A DNA stretch of 64,000 nt from Ambrosia x helenae (taxonomy: Eukaryota; Streptophyta; Magnoliopsida; Asterales; Asteraceae), in the NCBI GenBank assembly GCA_030844895.1, contig CM061228.1, positions 135,203,068 to 135,267,067 on the forward strand, read 5' to 3'. Below the pieces are notes generated by a model. That model made no database searches. It was given only the letters and a program-made list of their open reading frames with translations, and was not told the DNA's origin. Both the position numbers and the translations under genes were made by a program. Within the stretch, counting starts at the first letter, position 1. Each line of letters begins with the position of its first letter. Of the stretch, positions 22,950 through 34,481 are shown one piece after another.

Positions 22950-22978
22950 GCCACCCGGGTTCGAGTCCCGCGGGTGGC
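22950..22978 (+). repeat. tRNA-like B-box hairpin in the LARD LTR
   Basis: GCCACCCG and CGGGTGGC form an 8-bp stem around GGTTCGAGTCC (22958-22968), a perfect B-box match. It repeats at 26629-26657 in the other LTR. No good A box or full cloverleaf is present, so it is not annotated as a tRNA. Confidence 0.6.
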
Positions 22979-24454
22979 ATCCTTTTTACCCTTTATTTTT
23001 TTTACAAATCAAATACTTATATATATAATACACTAAATTTTATAAATTCGTTTTTAAATACCAAAACCCTTTTATAAATTCCAAAAAAATTATATTTATC
23101 AAATCTGATGTAAAAGATTTAACTACAATTTTTAGTTTTCTGAAATTCATTTATTTAATATTTATAATAATTAAATCAATTTTATACTATTATATTTATA
23201 AAAATCCATTAAAATATCAAAACAATTTTATTAATTTCTACAAAAATTATCCTATGATTGTACAATGTTGAACTGCACTGAAATGATTTTTTAAATCAGA
23301 AAAATCATTTGTTTTATATTTTTAATCAATTTTTGTTAGATTTAATCATAATTAAATCATAATAAATCCAATTTTTAACATTTTTGCACCAAAATTTTAT
23401 ACAAATTATTTCTGATCATTTAGAACAGAAATATGATTTTTAAAATAATAATTATTTAATTTTAATATTTTTAAATATTAAAGTTAGATTTTGACAATTT
23501 GTTATAAATAGATTTTAAAAATCTATTTTAAAGGAAATAATTTTATAAAAAATTATTTTTACACTTTAAACACATTCTTGTGGCCATCCTAGATTTAACA
23601 TTTATAAAAAGATTTTTAGTTATTTATTTACTAAATTTCTCTCAATTGGCGAATATTTTAATATTAAACAAACGAGCAATTATCCCCAATTCGAAGCCCT
23701 AGAACTTATACATTTGTAGACTTGATAGACTTAGACATATTTATTACCTCATTTTAGGGTGATACTTGATACATTTGGTCAACACATTTCTCAACAGATA
23801 TAACATTTTACCAAGGTGAGTTTTCATAGCCCCTTTTCTCTTTTACATTTTTGGGGTGAAACATGTTTAAACATTTTATACTATCATTTACTCATACTTA
23901 CTTGTGATTCAATTGCACCATCATTCTATCATTTGACTGTAACAAAAGGACACAGTACAATCATTAACAATGATCAAGCCGCCTGTTTAGATTATAGCGC
24001 TATAGGTCTGACAAACCCATCCCACCCGCATAGACTCAGGGATGATCGATAACAGTAATAACATTTAACTAACTTGCGAGTTAGTCATCAGTCGACACAA
24101 GGTTTGGTTGTACAAAGACGCATTGTTGCATGTCGGTATCATACTCTATCATCATACAACTCTGAATGTTGTACAAACTATGGTTATCAATTATTTCCAA
24201 AAACCTATGTATTCTCACCAACTTTTGTTGACCCAAAACATTTTCAACTTAACATGTTTCAGGTTCTACTTGCTTGAAGAATTGCTTGAAGATATGTGCA
24301 TAGTTTATTCAATTTGATGTACGAATTCTTGTAGAACAATTGTATGTAATTCATTTAAATCATTTAATGGAATCTATTATTCACCATGAGCTACTGAACA
24401 ATCATCAATACGTGGCACCCCGATGTTTCCGCCATCGGTTGGGGTGTTACAGAT

Positions 24455-24471
24455 TGGTATCAGAGCCATGG
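24455..24471 (+). other. LARD primer binding site (tRNA-iMet)
   Basis: TGGTATCAGAGCCATGG starts three bases after the 5' LTR end and is complementary to the 3' end of initiator tRNA-Met. Confidence 0.93.
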
Positions 24472-25512
24472 TTATAGGGAATTAGGTTATTAGAAAAATA
24501 ATCTAGTCTATAACCATAGGATTTAACCAGTACTTGTTTCTTTTACTTGCTATACTCTATCTCCCTCCTACTTCTTATCCCTAATCTCATCCCTACAAGA
24601 AGGTTGCTCTCCATCACTGGATCCACTCTTAGACTAATAAGGCAAAATCCTCAGGTTTAACCTGAACCCCCTTGAGATCTCGTCGAAGTTCTAGATCTTA
24701 ATAACGAACACGTGCAATCTGGAAGGGTGAACGCCTGTATTCTGAGTCTTCTGTCTAGGCTGGCATTGCGCATATATCCCAATCAGACGAGGGACCCGGA
24801 TGCCTACCTGGGAATTCTCGGGATGAGTGTTCACTTATAGGCTAAAGCATGTCTTCATATGTTATTAAAATTTAGAATCTTTGATAAGTCAACGTTTTCG
24901 TTTATTCGTTTTAATTAAATGAATAAATGATTACATTCCTTGTATTACCTCATTGTCCTTCATTCAACCCATATCTTATTGAACATTCATTACCCAAATC
25001 ACTTCCGTAACTGATGCCCTAAACTAAACCGAGATCAAGACCCTCCAGCTACTTAACAGCAAGTCCCACCATTTAAATGTTGTTGCTTTCAATTCTATGT
25101 AATGGCGCTTTTGATTCAAGTAATAAATTCGAGTATTATCATAACATTTGTGTGCATGCTTGTTTGAATGTGAACTGATTGATATATCTATGATCATACG
25201 TGCTTACTTGTACAACAAATGGTTGACTACCAAACAACCAGCTTAACGATTGGTAGAGGTCATCATGTCATTCCAACAGTCGGGAGAGGCCCTACCACCT
25301 GAACGACTGGCGGAGACTATCAGACCTGCTCAACAATCGGTAAAGTCATAAAAGGACACAAAACCCTAATGTAAGGTAAATTGGTAATTACGGTCCGGAA
25401 CGTAATCATGAATTTACAGGTACATTAAGGTAGTGTGAAATTTTATCAAGGTTCTCGGTAGACGACTAATTGTAAACCTAGTGTTTTCCTTTAACTTCGG
25501 GACGAAGTTCCT
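24472..25512 (+). other. LARD internal region, non-coding
   Basis: About 1 kb with no open frame of note. It contains a short tandem-like stretch around 25205-25340 (AACGATTGGTAGAGGTC, AACAGTCGGGAGAGGCC variants). No gag or pol similarity is visible. Confidence 0.8.
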
Positions 25513-25527
25513 AAAAGTAGGGGAGAC
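25513..25527 (+). other. LARD polypurine tract
   Basis: AAAAGTAGGGGAGAC lies immediately before the 3' LTR start TGTAACATT. Confidence 0.88.
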
Positions 25528-25636
25528 TGTAACATTACGCATTTATTATACGTTACGGAGTAAAACAACAAGCTTTATTATTTTTGGTGTTATCTTGAAC
25601 CCTTATACAAAGATAATTCTTTTTCACACATACATA

Positions 25637-25696
<60 letters not shown>

Positions 25697-28126
25697 TTAA
25701 TTTTCAGATTTCATTAAGTTAAAAAAAAAAAAATACCATCACCATGACTAAACCAACCTAAAACCACCCTAAACCTTTAATTATTGGAGCTCACCTACAA
25801 CCCACTTTTAAGCCCAAACCACCCAGCCCAAACCCAACCAAAGCCCGGCCCAATGCCCCCCTCCTCCTTCCCTTTCCTCTGCAGCGAATTAGAAAAAAAA
25901 AAGGGGGTTGATGCCGGGGCTCGAACTTGAGCAATAACCCGGCTCAACCCATAAACACCACGCACACAGACCACTGAGCCACAGCCAATCTTGTTAAATA
26001 TCCCGATTCAAATTGTATAAAACGGGTTCATTACCTGCTGCTACTTCTTCGCTGCACAAGGGGAGTCACTCGCAGTCAACACCAAGCCACTAATTTATCA
26101 ATTAATCACACAAATACGGTAAGATTCGTGATTTCCGGCCTATTCCACATCATACACACGTACGTTTACAGTTAATCGATCCAAAACTAACCTATTGACG
26201 CGTATACATTAATTTATTGGTCAAAACTTCTAAAATTCTAATTCGTGTGGATTGCTATAAATTGATCGTTTCCTGATAGCCTAAAGGAGCCGAACATCAT
26301 ACCACCATCCTCAATTCACCCTTCCATTCACTCAAAATAATCAAATCGAAGATTTTTTTTGACTTTCTCGTTGACTTCAGTTTTGGATAGCATTACAACT
26401 AGTAAGTTTCAATTGATTACATGCTATTGTTCTTTGATAAGGTCCGATCAAGAACCCTATTGATACTGGGGTTATTGCTCGTCAATTAGTACAGTTGTGG
26501 ATTTAGGGTTTTAAGGCTTATTTGGGGAAGACGACTCTGAGTCATGTCTGTTTATATATAACGCAAAACACATACAAACACAACCTAATCCTCAGATCAG
26601 ATGGTTGTGTCTTGGGCCCTATACACGAGCCACCCGGGTTCGAGTCCCGCGGGTGGCATCCTTTTTACCCTTTATTTTTTTTACAAATCAAATACTTATA
26701 TATATAATACACTAAATTTTATAAATTCGTTTTTAAATACCAAAACCCTTTTATAAATTCCAAAAAAATTATATTTATCAAATCTGATGTAAAAGATTTA
26801 ACTACAATTTTTAGTTTTCTGAAATTCATTTATTTAATATTTATAATAATTAAATCAATTTTATACTATTATATTTATAAAAATCCATTAAAATATCAAA
26901 ACAATTTTATTAATTTCTACAAAAATTATCCTATGATTGTACAATGTTGAACTGCACTGAAATGATTTTTAAATCAGAAAAATCATTTGTTTTATATTTT
27001 TAATCAATTTTTGTTAGATTTAATCATAATTAAATCATAATAAATCCAATTTTTAACATTTTTGCACCAAAATTTTATACAAATTATTTCTGATCATTTA
27101 GAACAGAAATATGATTTTTAAAATAATAATTATTTAATTTTAATATTTTTAAATATTAAAGTTAGATTTTGACAATTTGTTATAAATAGATTTTAAAAAT
27201 CTATTTTAAAGGAAATAATTTTATAAAAATTATTTTTACACTTTAAACACATTCTTGTGGCCATCCTAGATTTAACATTTATAAAAAGATTTTTAGTTAT
27301 TTATTTACTAAATTTCTCTCAATTGGCGAATATTTTAATATTAAACAAACGAGCAATTATCCCCAATTCGAAGCCCTAGAACTTATACATTTGTAGACTT
27401 GATAGACTTAGACATATTTATTACCTCATTTTAGGGTGATACTTGATACATTTGGTCAACACATTTCTCAACAGATATAACATTTTACCAAGGTGAGTTT
27501 TCATAGCCCCTTTTCTCTTTTACATTTTTGGGTGAAACATGTTTAAACATTTTATACTATCATTTACTCATACTTACTTGTGATTCAATTGCACCATCAT
27601 TCTATCATTTGACTGTAACAAAAGGACACAGTACAATCATTAACAATGATCAAGCCGCCTGTTTAGATTATAGCGCTATAGGTCTGACAAACCCATCCCA
27701 CCCGCATAGACTCAGGGATGATCGATAACAGTAATAACATTTAACTAACTTGCGAGTTAGTCATCAGTCGACACAAGGTTTGGTTGTACAAAGACGCATT
27801 GTTGCATGTCGGTATCATACTCTATCATCATACAACTCTGAATGTTGTACAAACTATGGTTATCAATTATTTCCAAAAACCTATGTATTCTCACCAACTT
27901 TTGTTGACCCAAAACATTTTCAACTTAACATGTTTCAGGTTCTACTTGCTTGAAGAATTGCTTGAAGATATGTGCATAGTTTATTCAATTTGATGTACGA
28001 ATTCTTGTAGAACAATTGTATGTAATTCATTTAAATCATTTAATGGAATCTATTATTCACCATGAGCTACTGAACAATCATCAATACGTGGCACCCGATG
28101 TTTCCGCCATCGGTTGGGGTGTTACA
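25528..28126 (+). repeat. 3' LTR of the LARD (2599 bp)
   Basis: Copy of 21847-24451 in the same order, with shorter microsatellites and several one-base homopolymer differences. Confidence 0.95.
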
Positions 28127-28309
28127 GGCGTTTCGATAGAACTCTAGCAGGATATCCTTGAAAGCAGCGTGCTGCTTGGATATCGCATAATGTATTCTTG
28201 ATCGCTTTAGGAAGTCGATGACGCCTTGAAAAATTCTGCCTTTATCCGCTGTAATTGGTCCGAGAAAAGCACAAACATTGTGTTTTGGCGATGTCTTCCA
28301 ATTCTCCAT
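28127..28309 (-). CDS. Env-position protein of SIRE, N-terminal 61 codons
   Basis: It starts at ATG (28307-28309) reading MENWKTSPKHNVCAFLGP and stays open until the LARD inserts after codon 61 (LLEFYRNA). The start is upstream of nothing else in frame except an open stretch to 28411 without ATG. The context TTTTGGTGTACAGG before the ATG resembles a splice acceptor, so a spliced subgenomic RNA is possible, but this is inference. The interruption means this copy cannot make the full protein. Confidence 0.65.
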
Positions 28310-30790
28310 CCTGTACACCAAAAGCGCGTAATAAGAATCATACAATGATAATATACTCATAAGCAAGCATAAACGGACAAAAAACGGACAAGACTTTGTA
28401 AAGTTTGACAAAACTTGGTCAACAGGAGGTTATAGGCGATTACAGGTTGTAAATGCCAATAATCAGACGAGTAGAGTCCTGTATACATGATTAGGGATTG
28501 TAAGACACGATTAGGGATTGTAAGACACGATTAGGGATACGAATCTACCTAATCGCTAGACTATTCATGCGATTAGGAGATTATATCCTTCATTCGCTTG
28601 CATTATTACGCGAATAGACAAGCTAATCGCTAGAACAGTGTCTTCATGTGCTAAGACTTTGTCAAACTTTAAAAGGTGTTGATTTGAGTCCGGATTTGGT
28701 CGCATTTAATCCTATAACAAATAAACAACAAAACCCCTATGGAATATTACCCTAACAGATTTAAAACAAGGGTTAATTGTAAGTTTAAGAAAATTAGGGT
28801 TCTTGAACCTTCAAATTTGGGGCTTTTTGTTCTGAAATGATTTTGTCAATACTTTTGGTATAAAGGGAACCTACACAGCCCGATTAACAAACCCCCATCA
28901 AGAAACGGCATCAACAAACATGTTATAAGGTCAAACGATCACAAAATAGATGCCTAGGGTTTCGGTTAGGAAACTAATGATTTAACCCATAAAGATGTCG
29001 AGTTTAAATCTGTATCTTTGAGGGAATGTTACCTTAGTGAAGAGGAACAAGATTCAAGAACAAAAATATCACGGGCAAAACGATTTACGGTAGCCGGGTT
29101 TAGAGGGAACGAAACAGTGAAGAAGGTTTTTGAAAATTATGAGGAGAAATATTCTAAGTGTTGGTTATATACATGATTCCTAATCGTGTGACTTAAAGGC
29201 GAATAGAGTTGTATTCGTATAAAAGAACTCACGAGTACAGATACTCGCTAGCCAAATTCATGAATAGAAGTCCTACTCGTGTGTAGTTGTTTCTTATGTG
29301 TAATGAAGGACAGATACCCTACTCCCCTATACACTCACACGAGTAAGATGTACTCGCCAAAACCAACACACGATTACGAATGTAATTGCATATACACTCG
29401 CGAGTAGAAGATTGAATGAGTAAATTTTCACACAAATTACCAAAATGCCCCTGCAGCACCATTTCTCGCATTTTTGACCCGTCAAGGTTCAAAACATGCG
29501 TTTTTCACCACGTTTTAACACACGACACCGATAATGACTCATGACTTTGAAGAACTTTCATTTTTGACCCTTGTACTTGATAAAACATACGGTTTTGACC
29601 CGGCAAAATCACAAGTTTCCAATTAGTTGCCCTTTTTATTTTTCGGCGTTTTATTCTTGAAGAAGTAAGATTACAATGGATTAGGATTCCAACATCGGCA
29701 ATCAAGAATGATTAACTAAGCTAAACTAAGCATAAATAAAATAAAACGGGAGATCAACTAACTATACACTAACATATTTTTTTTGCGAGTTTCAACGGTT
29801 AGGGAATCATATCAGTGTACGGACATTACTAGAACCCCTATATTTTCAGTTTTCGCTTAAATTACCAATAAGCATCCTACAACAACTTTCGATATTGTTG
29901 TCCACCTAAACTCAAAATCAAGTTTTATCGCTAGGCACTTTAGATACGTTTAAGGTAATATTAAGGCTGAGATACAAGGTGTTACCCGCCACGCGACACA
30001 TTCCCGTATCAAGTCATGCACAAAGCTTCCTCGTAACCGGTGAGTAAGCTGTTGTCATCCGTATTTTACAAGGAGTGGACTCAGTGGTGATCAGGTCTGC
30101 AGAAACGCTGCAACAGAGAGACCAGTGAGATCCAAACCAGGGTTCAAGTCAAATACCGTATATTTGATTTTTCACGGTACGATGCTTTAGGTATATGATT
30201 TGATACCTTAGAGTGAATTCTCATTGAGAATAGGGTTTTGGCATATATGAATCTTTTTGCTCTTTTAGGATTCCCGGACGTCTCCTGATCAGAATTTATT
30301 CAATTTTTTTTGTTTTTTTTTTCAGGAAATGACATAGAGGTGTCTCAGTCGTAGGCTGCGACCCCAACGTACGACACGTGTGCCACTCCTATTTATTCTG
30401 AGAGACGTCCAGTTCACCCCGGATGAACCAACCTCTTAAAGACCATGAAACCTCGGATTTTGGCATGCTATCAAACGAGATTTCGGTACCAAGACCATAT
30501 GCCAACGCACGTTGATCCACACATGATTCAGATGATTTATGTTTATATCATCGTGCCGAACTTGGAAATGATTTTGAGCCTACCGACACATCATTGTAGA
30601 GGCTACCTATCAGTTCCAATATTTTTAAGATGATAAGGGTCCAGACAGTCCGACTGATTGGTTAATATCATCTTCCCATTTTCACCAAAGAAACTCATTT
30701 TTGCATTTTTCAATTTTTTTTTTGATTTTGGAATTTTCTCATTTTTTTTTTGAATTTTTGCATTTTCTGAATGTTTTTGTATTTTTCTGA
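28310..30790 (-). other. Non-coding spacer between pol and the third gene of SIRE
   Basis: No ORF with a recognisable domain. It contains two clusters of GCGATTAG/GCGAGTAG-type motifs (about 28430-28640 and 29160-29410) like those in the leader and LTRs, and a T-rich tract at 30705-30870. Confidence 0.7.
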
Positions 30791-30810
30791 AATTTTCTCC
30801 CCCTAAAAAT
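30791..30810 (-). other. Internal polypurine-like tract downstream of pol
   Basis: The minus strand reads ATTTTTAGGGGGAGAAAATT, sharing AGGGGGAG with the terminal polypurine tract at 18348-18360. It could be a second priming site, or a relic of the ancestral element end before the third gene was acquired. Confidence 0.55.
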
Positions 30811-30898
30811 CTAAAAATTTGCGAAAAGACAATATTTTTGGATTTTTCTGATTTTTTTTGAAAGAAAAATATTTACAAAAACGATTACCGATGAGGAT

Positions 30899-33800
30899 CT
30901 AATCCTGCTTAACTTTAATGCCGTTTAAGATTAACAGGTACTCAAAACGAGGACCGTCAAAAGCTTTGGTGAATAAATCGGCACGTTGGTAGTCTGTGTG
31001 GATTTTTACCATATCGATAAGTTTCTTTTCATAGCAATCGCGTATGAAATGATACTTAACCAAGATATGTTTCGCCTTGGAATGGTTAACTGAGTCTTTA
31101 GCAAGAGCTATAGCGGACTCATTATCACAGTGAATGGGAGTATTAAGAAATTTCAAACCGTAGTCTCTCATTTGTTGCTGTATCCAAAGAACCTGGGAGC
31201 AACAGCTCGATGCTGCTACATATTCCGACTCGCAGGTGGATAGGGCGACTGAGGCTTGCTTCTTGCACTGCCACGAGACTAGTCTTGGTCCCAAAAACTG
31301 GCATCCAGCCGATGTGGATTTTAAGTCTGTCTTGCATCCGCCATAGTCAGCATCACTAAATGCGATGAGGTCAAACTTATCGTCATTAGGGTACCAAAGA
31401 CCTTTGGTCGGACAACCCTTTAGATAACGTAAGATCCTCTTCACAGCAACCAGGTGTGACTGTTTCGGCCTTGACTGGTATCTTGATAGTAAGCATGTCG
31501 CGAACATTATGTCAGGTCTTGATGCAGTGAGATACATGAGTGAGCCTATCATAGCTCGATAGAGAAAAGGATCAACGGTTTGTCCTTTCTCGTCAGGCCC
31601 AATCCCGTGATTGGTCTGAATCGGTGTGCCTACTGGAGTAGAGTCTTCCATCTGGAACCGGCTCAAGATGTCAGCAACGTATTTTGTCTGGTGGATGAAG
31701 ATCCCCGACTCTTGTTGTTCTACTTGTAGACCGAGGAAGAATTGCATCTCCCCCATCGAGCTCATCTCAAATTTGTCCTGCATAAGCTTTTCGAATTCCC
31801 TGCACATGACATCATTAGTAGACCCAAAAATAATATCATCAACATAAACCTGTACCAGAAGACGATCACCACCCTTTTCCTTGGTGAATAAGGTGCAGTC
31901 CACGAGTCCGCGTTTGAACCCGTTGGATATCAGATAGTTGCTAAGCATTTGGTACCATTCACGCGGTGCCTGATGGAGTCCGTACAACGCTTTGTTCAAT
32001 TTGTAGACTTTTTCGCGATGCAGCGGATCCTCAAACCCCGGTGGCTGAGCAACATACACCTCTTCCTTCACGACACCATACAGAAAAGCACTTTTCACGT
32101 CCATTTGATACACCTTAAACCGTTTGTACGAAGCGTAAGCTAAGAACATCCGGATAGCTTCAAGGCGCGCAACTGGAGCGTATACTTCGTTGTAATCTAT
32201 TCCTTCGATTTGACGGAAGCCGAGGACAACTAATCGAGCCTTGTTTCTTATAATCACCCCGCGGTCATCCCGTTTACACTTGTAGACCCACTTTGTTCCA
32301 ATCTTTTTCGAGCCTGGAGGTAAGTCAACTAAGTCCCACACTCCTAGCTTTTGGAATTGCTGAAGTTCGGCTTGCATTGCTTCAATCCATGGTTCTTCCC
32401 TCAGTGCCTCTTGCACAGTTCTTGGTTCAGTTTGAGAAACATATAAGGCGAAGGACCAATCGTTCTGATGACCTGCTTTTCTGATTTCCGAATAGAGTGC
32501 CAGAGTACCTGTATTGTCACTTGAACTAGCATTTCTGAGCTGACTGCGCGTCATGACTCTGCTAGTCGGATTACCAATCACATTTTGCATCGGATGAGTG
32601 TCGTGAATCCGAGATTCCGGATGTGCCGGCACTGGATCATCCGAATGCAAATTTAGGTTCTCCAAACCTTGAGATATATTTGTCTCAGCTGCGCTTGAAC
32701 TAGAGGGAGCAGCGGGTTGCATATTAAAACCGGAGAGATCAATCCGAAGACCTATCCCTGGAGCTGCTGAAGAAGAAGGACCAGCTTGATTGTTTCCTGT
32801 CGGATTAACTGGAGCTGTAGTGGTAGATTCACCATTTCCAGCTTGTTCCTCAGTGAGAGTTTCATGAGACTCTGCAAAATCGTCGTCGGAAGATGAAGAT
32901 TCGAGAACCTCTGCTGACGCTTCCTGAAAAACTTCCTCAACTTCTGCTGCTGCGGTTTTATCGGGGGGACCCGTGGATGCAGAGGAATCAGATGGAGCAG
33001 GCGCAGGTGCATTAACCACGATCGGACGCATTAGCGGAGAGCTAGCTGCGTTTTCACATTCGTAATACATTTGCGCTACAGCATCATCCACCAAATTCTC
33101 CACATTGAAGGAATCAAATAGACCCTTATAGTCGAACAACCAATCAGGTCCAACACCAGGTGCATTGGCAGTATAACGCTGAACATCGACATTAAGCCAA
33201 TCTTCAACGTTGTTGGTTCTTTTGTTGTACACTCTTTTGTTGGGAGTGCTGTAACCAACAAAGAAACCTTCTTCTGCCTTTGCACCAAACTTCCCATCGG
33301 GATGTATCATGGTGCATGGAGCTCCGAAAGGTTCCAGAAACTCTAAGTTCGGTTTCCTTCGGTTCAGAAGCTCGTAAGAGGTTTTTCCAAGCTTCTTTAC
33401 CGTTAGAACCCTATTCAGAGTATAACACGCGCAGTGAACTGCCTCGTTCCAGAAGATCACAGGCAAGTTCGAGTCTGCGAGCATAGTTCTGGCTGCCTCA
33501 ATAAGAGTCCGATTCTTTCTTTCTGCAACCCCGTTTTGCTGAGGAGTGTATGGCGCTGTGAATTCATGATGAATACCCTTTTCTGCACATAACACCTCCA
33601 TAGCGTGATTCTTGAACTCTGTTCCGTTATCGCTTCTGATCCTACGGATCTTTAGCTGATATATATTCTCAAATTTAGTAAACAGATTCTTCAAGTAATC
33701 AAAAGTTTCACTCTTGTGCTTCATGCACACAACCCAAGAAAACCTAGAATAATCATCCGTAACCACTAAGCAGTATGAGTCACCGTTCTTGCTCTTTCGA

Positions 33801-34474
33801 TTGACTGGGCCAAACAGGTCCATGTGCAGTCGTTCGAGAGGTAGACTAACTGAGTTTGTCTTCTTAGGCTTGTGAGACTTTCTTTTCTGCTTCCCTTTCT
33901 TGCATGAGACACAGACATCGTTTAAATGAAAATTCTTAACAGAAACACCTTCCACTAGTTGGTTCTGGACCAGATGGTTCATTTTCCTCAAGTGGATGTG
34001 CCCCATTCGTCTGTGCCACATTATCGATTCCTTCTCTGTCGCCTTTGACAGAAAACAAGTGACTTGACCTTTCGCTGTCATTGCTCGGCTCATATCCAGG
34101 ACGTATAAGTTGTTGACCCTGGGAGCTGAGATCATGACCCACTCTTTCGGTATTTTGAATCCAGGCTTCAGAATGAAACATGCGTTGTCATCAAAGAATA
34201 CAGTGAACTTCTTGTCACATATCTGTGAAACACTCAGCAGGTTGTGGTCTATCTGTTTAACAAAGCTTATCTTTTCAAAGCTTACTATGCCGTTGCTCAT
34301 ACTTCCTTCCTTTGTTATATAACCCCCTTTATTACCAGCAAAGGCAACATACCCCCCATTGATATTCTTTATGTCAAAAAGCAGGGATAAATCGCCCGTC
34401 ATGTGCCCTGAAGCTCCACTATCAACAATCCATAGGCTGCTGATAAGGCCCTGTGGAACTCCCTGCACAAACAT
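30899..34474 (-). CDS. SIRE Pol polyprotein (1191 aa)
   Basis: This is the Copia-order polyprotein that copies and integrates the element. Aspartic protease DSGAS is at residues 18-22. A GAG-pre-integrase zinc-binding region (HRRMGH then CVSCKKGK) covers about 150-195. Integrase has catalytic Asp219, Asp282 and Glu318, with the expected 35-residue spacing between the last two. Reverse transcriptase has YVDD at 877-880, and RNase H lies at about 1030-1170 (FSDADYGG, STCESEYVAASS). All visible catalytic residues are present and there is no internal stop. The frame differs from gag: gag stops at TGA 34482-34484 and pol begins at ATG 34472-34474, with an in-frame TGA just before it. Expression by reinitiation or splicing is inferred. 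Confidence 0.95.
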   Translation of the reverse strand: MFVQGVPQGLISSLWIVDSGASGHMTGDLSLLFDIKNINGGYVAFAGNKGGYITKEGSMSNGIVSFEKISFVKQIDHNLLSVSQICDKKFTVFFDDNACFILKPGFKIPKEWVMISAPRVNNLYVLDMSRAMTAKGQVTCFLSKATEKESIMWHRRMGHIHLRKMNHLVQNQLVEGVSVKNFHLNDVCVSCKKGKQKRKSHKPKKTNSVSLPLERLHMDLFGPVNRKSKNGDSYCLVVTDDYSRFSWVVCMKHKSETFDYLKNLFTKFENIYQLKIRRIRSDNGTEFKNHAMEVLCAEKGIHHEFTAPYTPQQNGVAERKNRTLIEAARTMLADSNLPVIFWNEAVHCACYTLNRVLTVKKLGKTSYELLNRRKPNLEFLEPFGAPCTMIHPDGKFGAKAEEGFFVGYSTPNKRVYNKRTNNVEDWLNVDVQRYTANAPGVGPDWLFDYKGLFDSFNVENLVDDAVAQMYYECENAASSPLMRPIVVNAPAPAPSDSSASTGPPDKTAAAEVEEVFQEASAEVLESSSSDDDFAESHETLTEEQAGNGESTTTAPVNPTGNNQAGPSSSAAPGIGLRIDLSGFNMQPAAPSSSSAAETNISQGLENLNLHSDDPVPAHPESRIHDTHPMQNVIGNPTSRVMTRSQLRNASSSDNTGTLALYSEIRKAGHQNDWSFALYVSQTEPRTVQEALREEPWIEAMQAELQQFQKLGVWDLVDLPPGSKKIGTKWVYKCKRDDRGVIIRNKARLVVLGFRQIEGIDYNEVYAPVARLEAIRMFLAYASYKRFKVYQMDVKSAFLYGVVKEEVYVAQPPGFEDPLHREKVYKLNKALYGLHQAPREWYQMLSNYLISNGFKRGLVDCTLFTKEKGGDRLLVQVYVDDIIFGSTNDVMCREFEKLMQDKFEMSSMGEMQFFLGLQVEQQESGIFIHQTKYVADILSRFQMEDSTPVGTPIQTNHGIGPDEKGQTVDPFLYRAMIGSLMYLTASRPDIMFATCLLSRYQSRPKQSHLVAVKRILRYLKGCPTKGLWYPNDDKFDLIAFSDADYGGCKTDLKSTSAGCQFLGPRLVSWQCKKQASVALSTCESEYVAASSCCSQVLWIQQQMRDYGLKFLNTPIHCDNESAIALAKDSVNHSKAKHILVKYHFIRDCYEKKLIDMVKIHTDYQRADLFTKAFDGPRFEYLLILNGIKVKQD

Positions 34475-34481
34475 TCAAAGT

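Larger units (their letters stand above)
21847..24451 (+). repeat. 5' LTR of the LARD (2605 bp)
   Basis: It contains (AT)n(AAT)n near 21955-22016, a tRNA-related segment on the minus strand (22238-22303) and a tRNA-like hairpin on the plus strand (22950-22978). By eye it differs from the 3' LTR by one clear substitution (22306) and by homopolymer or microsatellite lengths. Confidence 0.95.
21847..28126 (+). mobile_element. Nested LARD (non-coding LTR element, Tekay-like), TSD ggcgt
   Basis: It has 2.6-kb LTRs (21847-24451 and 25528-28126) around only 1,076 bp of internal sequence. TSD ggcgt is at 21842-21846 and 28127-28131. The LTR edges are TGTAACATTACG and GGGGTGTTACA. The internal region has the primer site and polypurine tract but no gag or pol, so it must rely on enzymes from another element. 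The polypurine context (GACGAAGTTCCTAAAAGTAGGGGAGAC) resembles Tekay chromoviruses; the lineage is inference. It interrupts the third gene of the SIRE element. Confidence 0.93.

Noticed and set aside
22843..23028. Possible tRNA gene around 22915-22985
   Set aside because: The B box and an 8-bp stem are present, but no A box, anticodon stem or acceptor pairing closes a cloverleaf. It is kept only as a tRNA-like hairpin.
22843..28000. Repeated open frames of 60-70 codons at 22843, 24074, 26522 and 27750
   Set aside because: They are pairs of identical frames because they lie in the two LARD LTRs. No motif; not genes.
18493..28309. Calling the third SIRE gene a true envelope gene
   Set aside because: No signal peptide, membrane span or cleavage site is visible. 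Only its position after pol supports the label.
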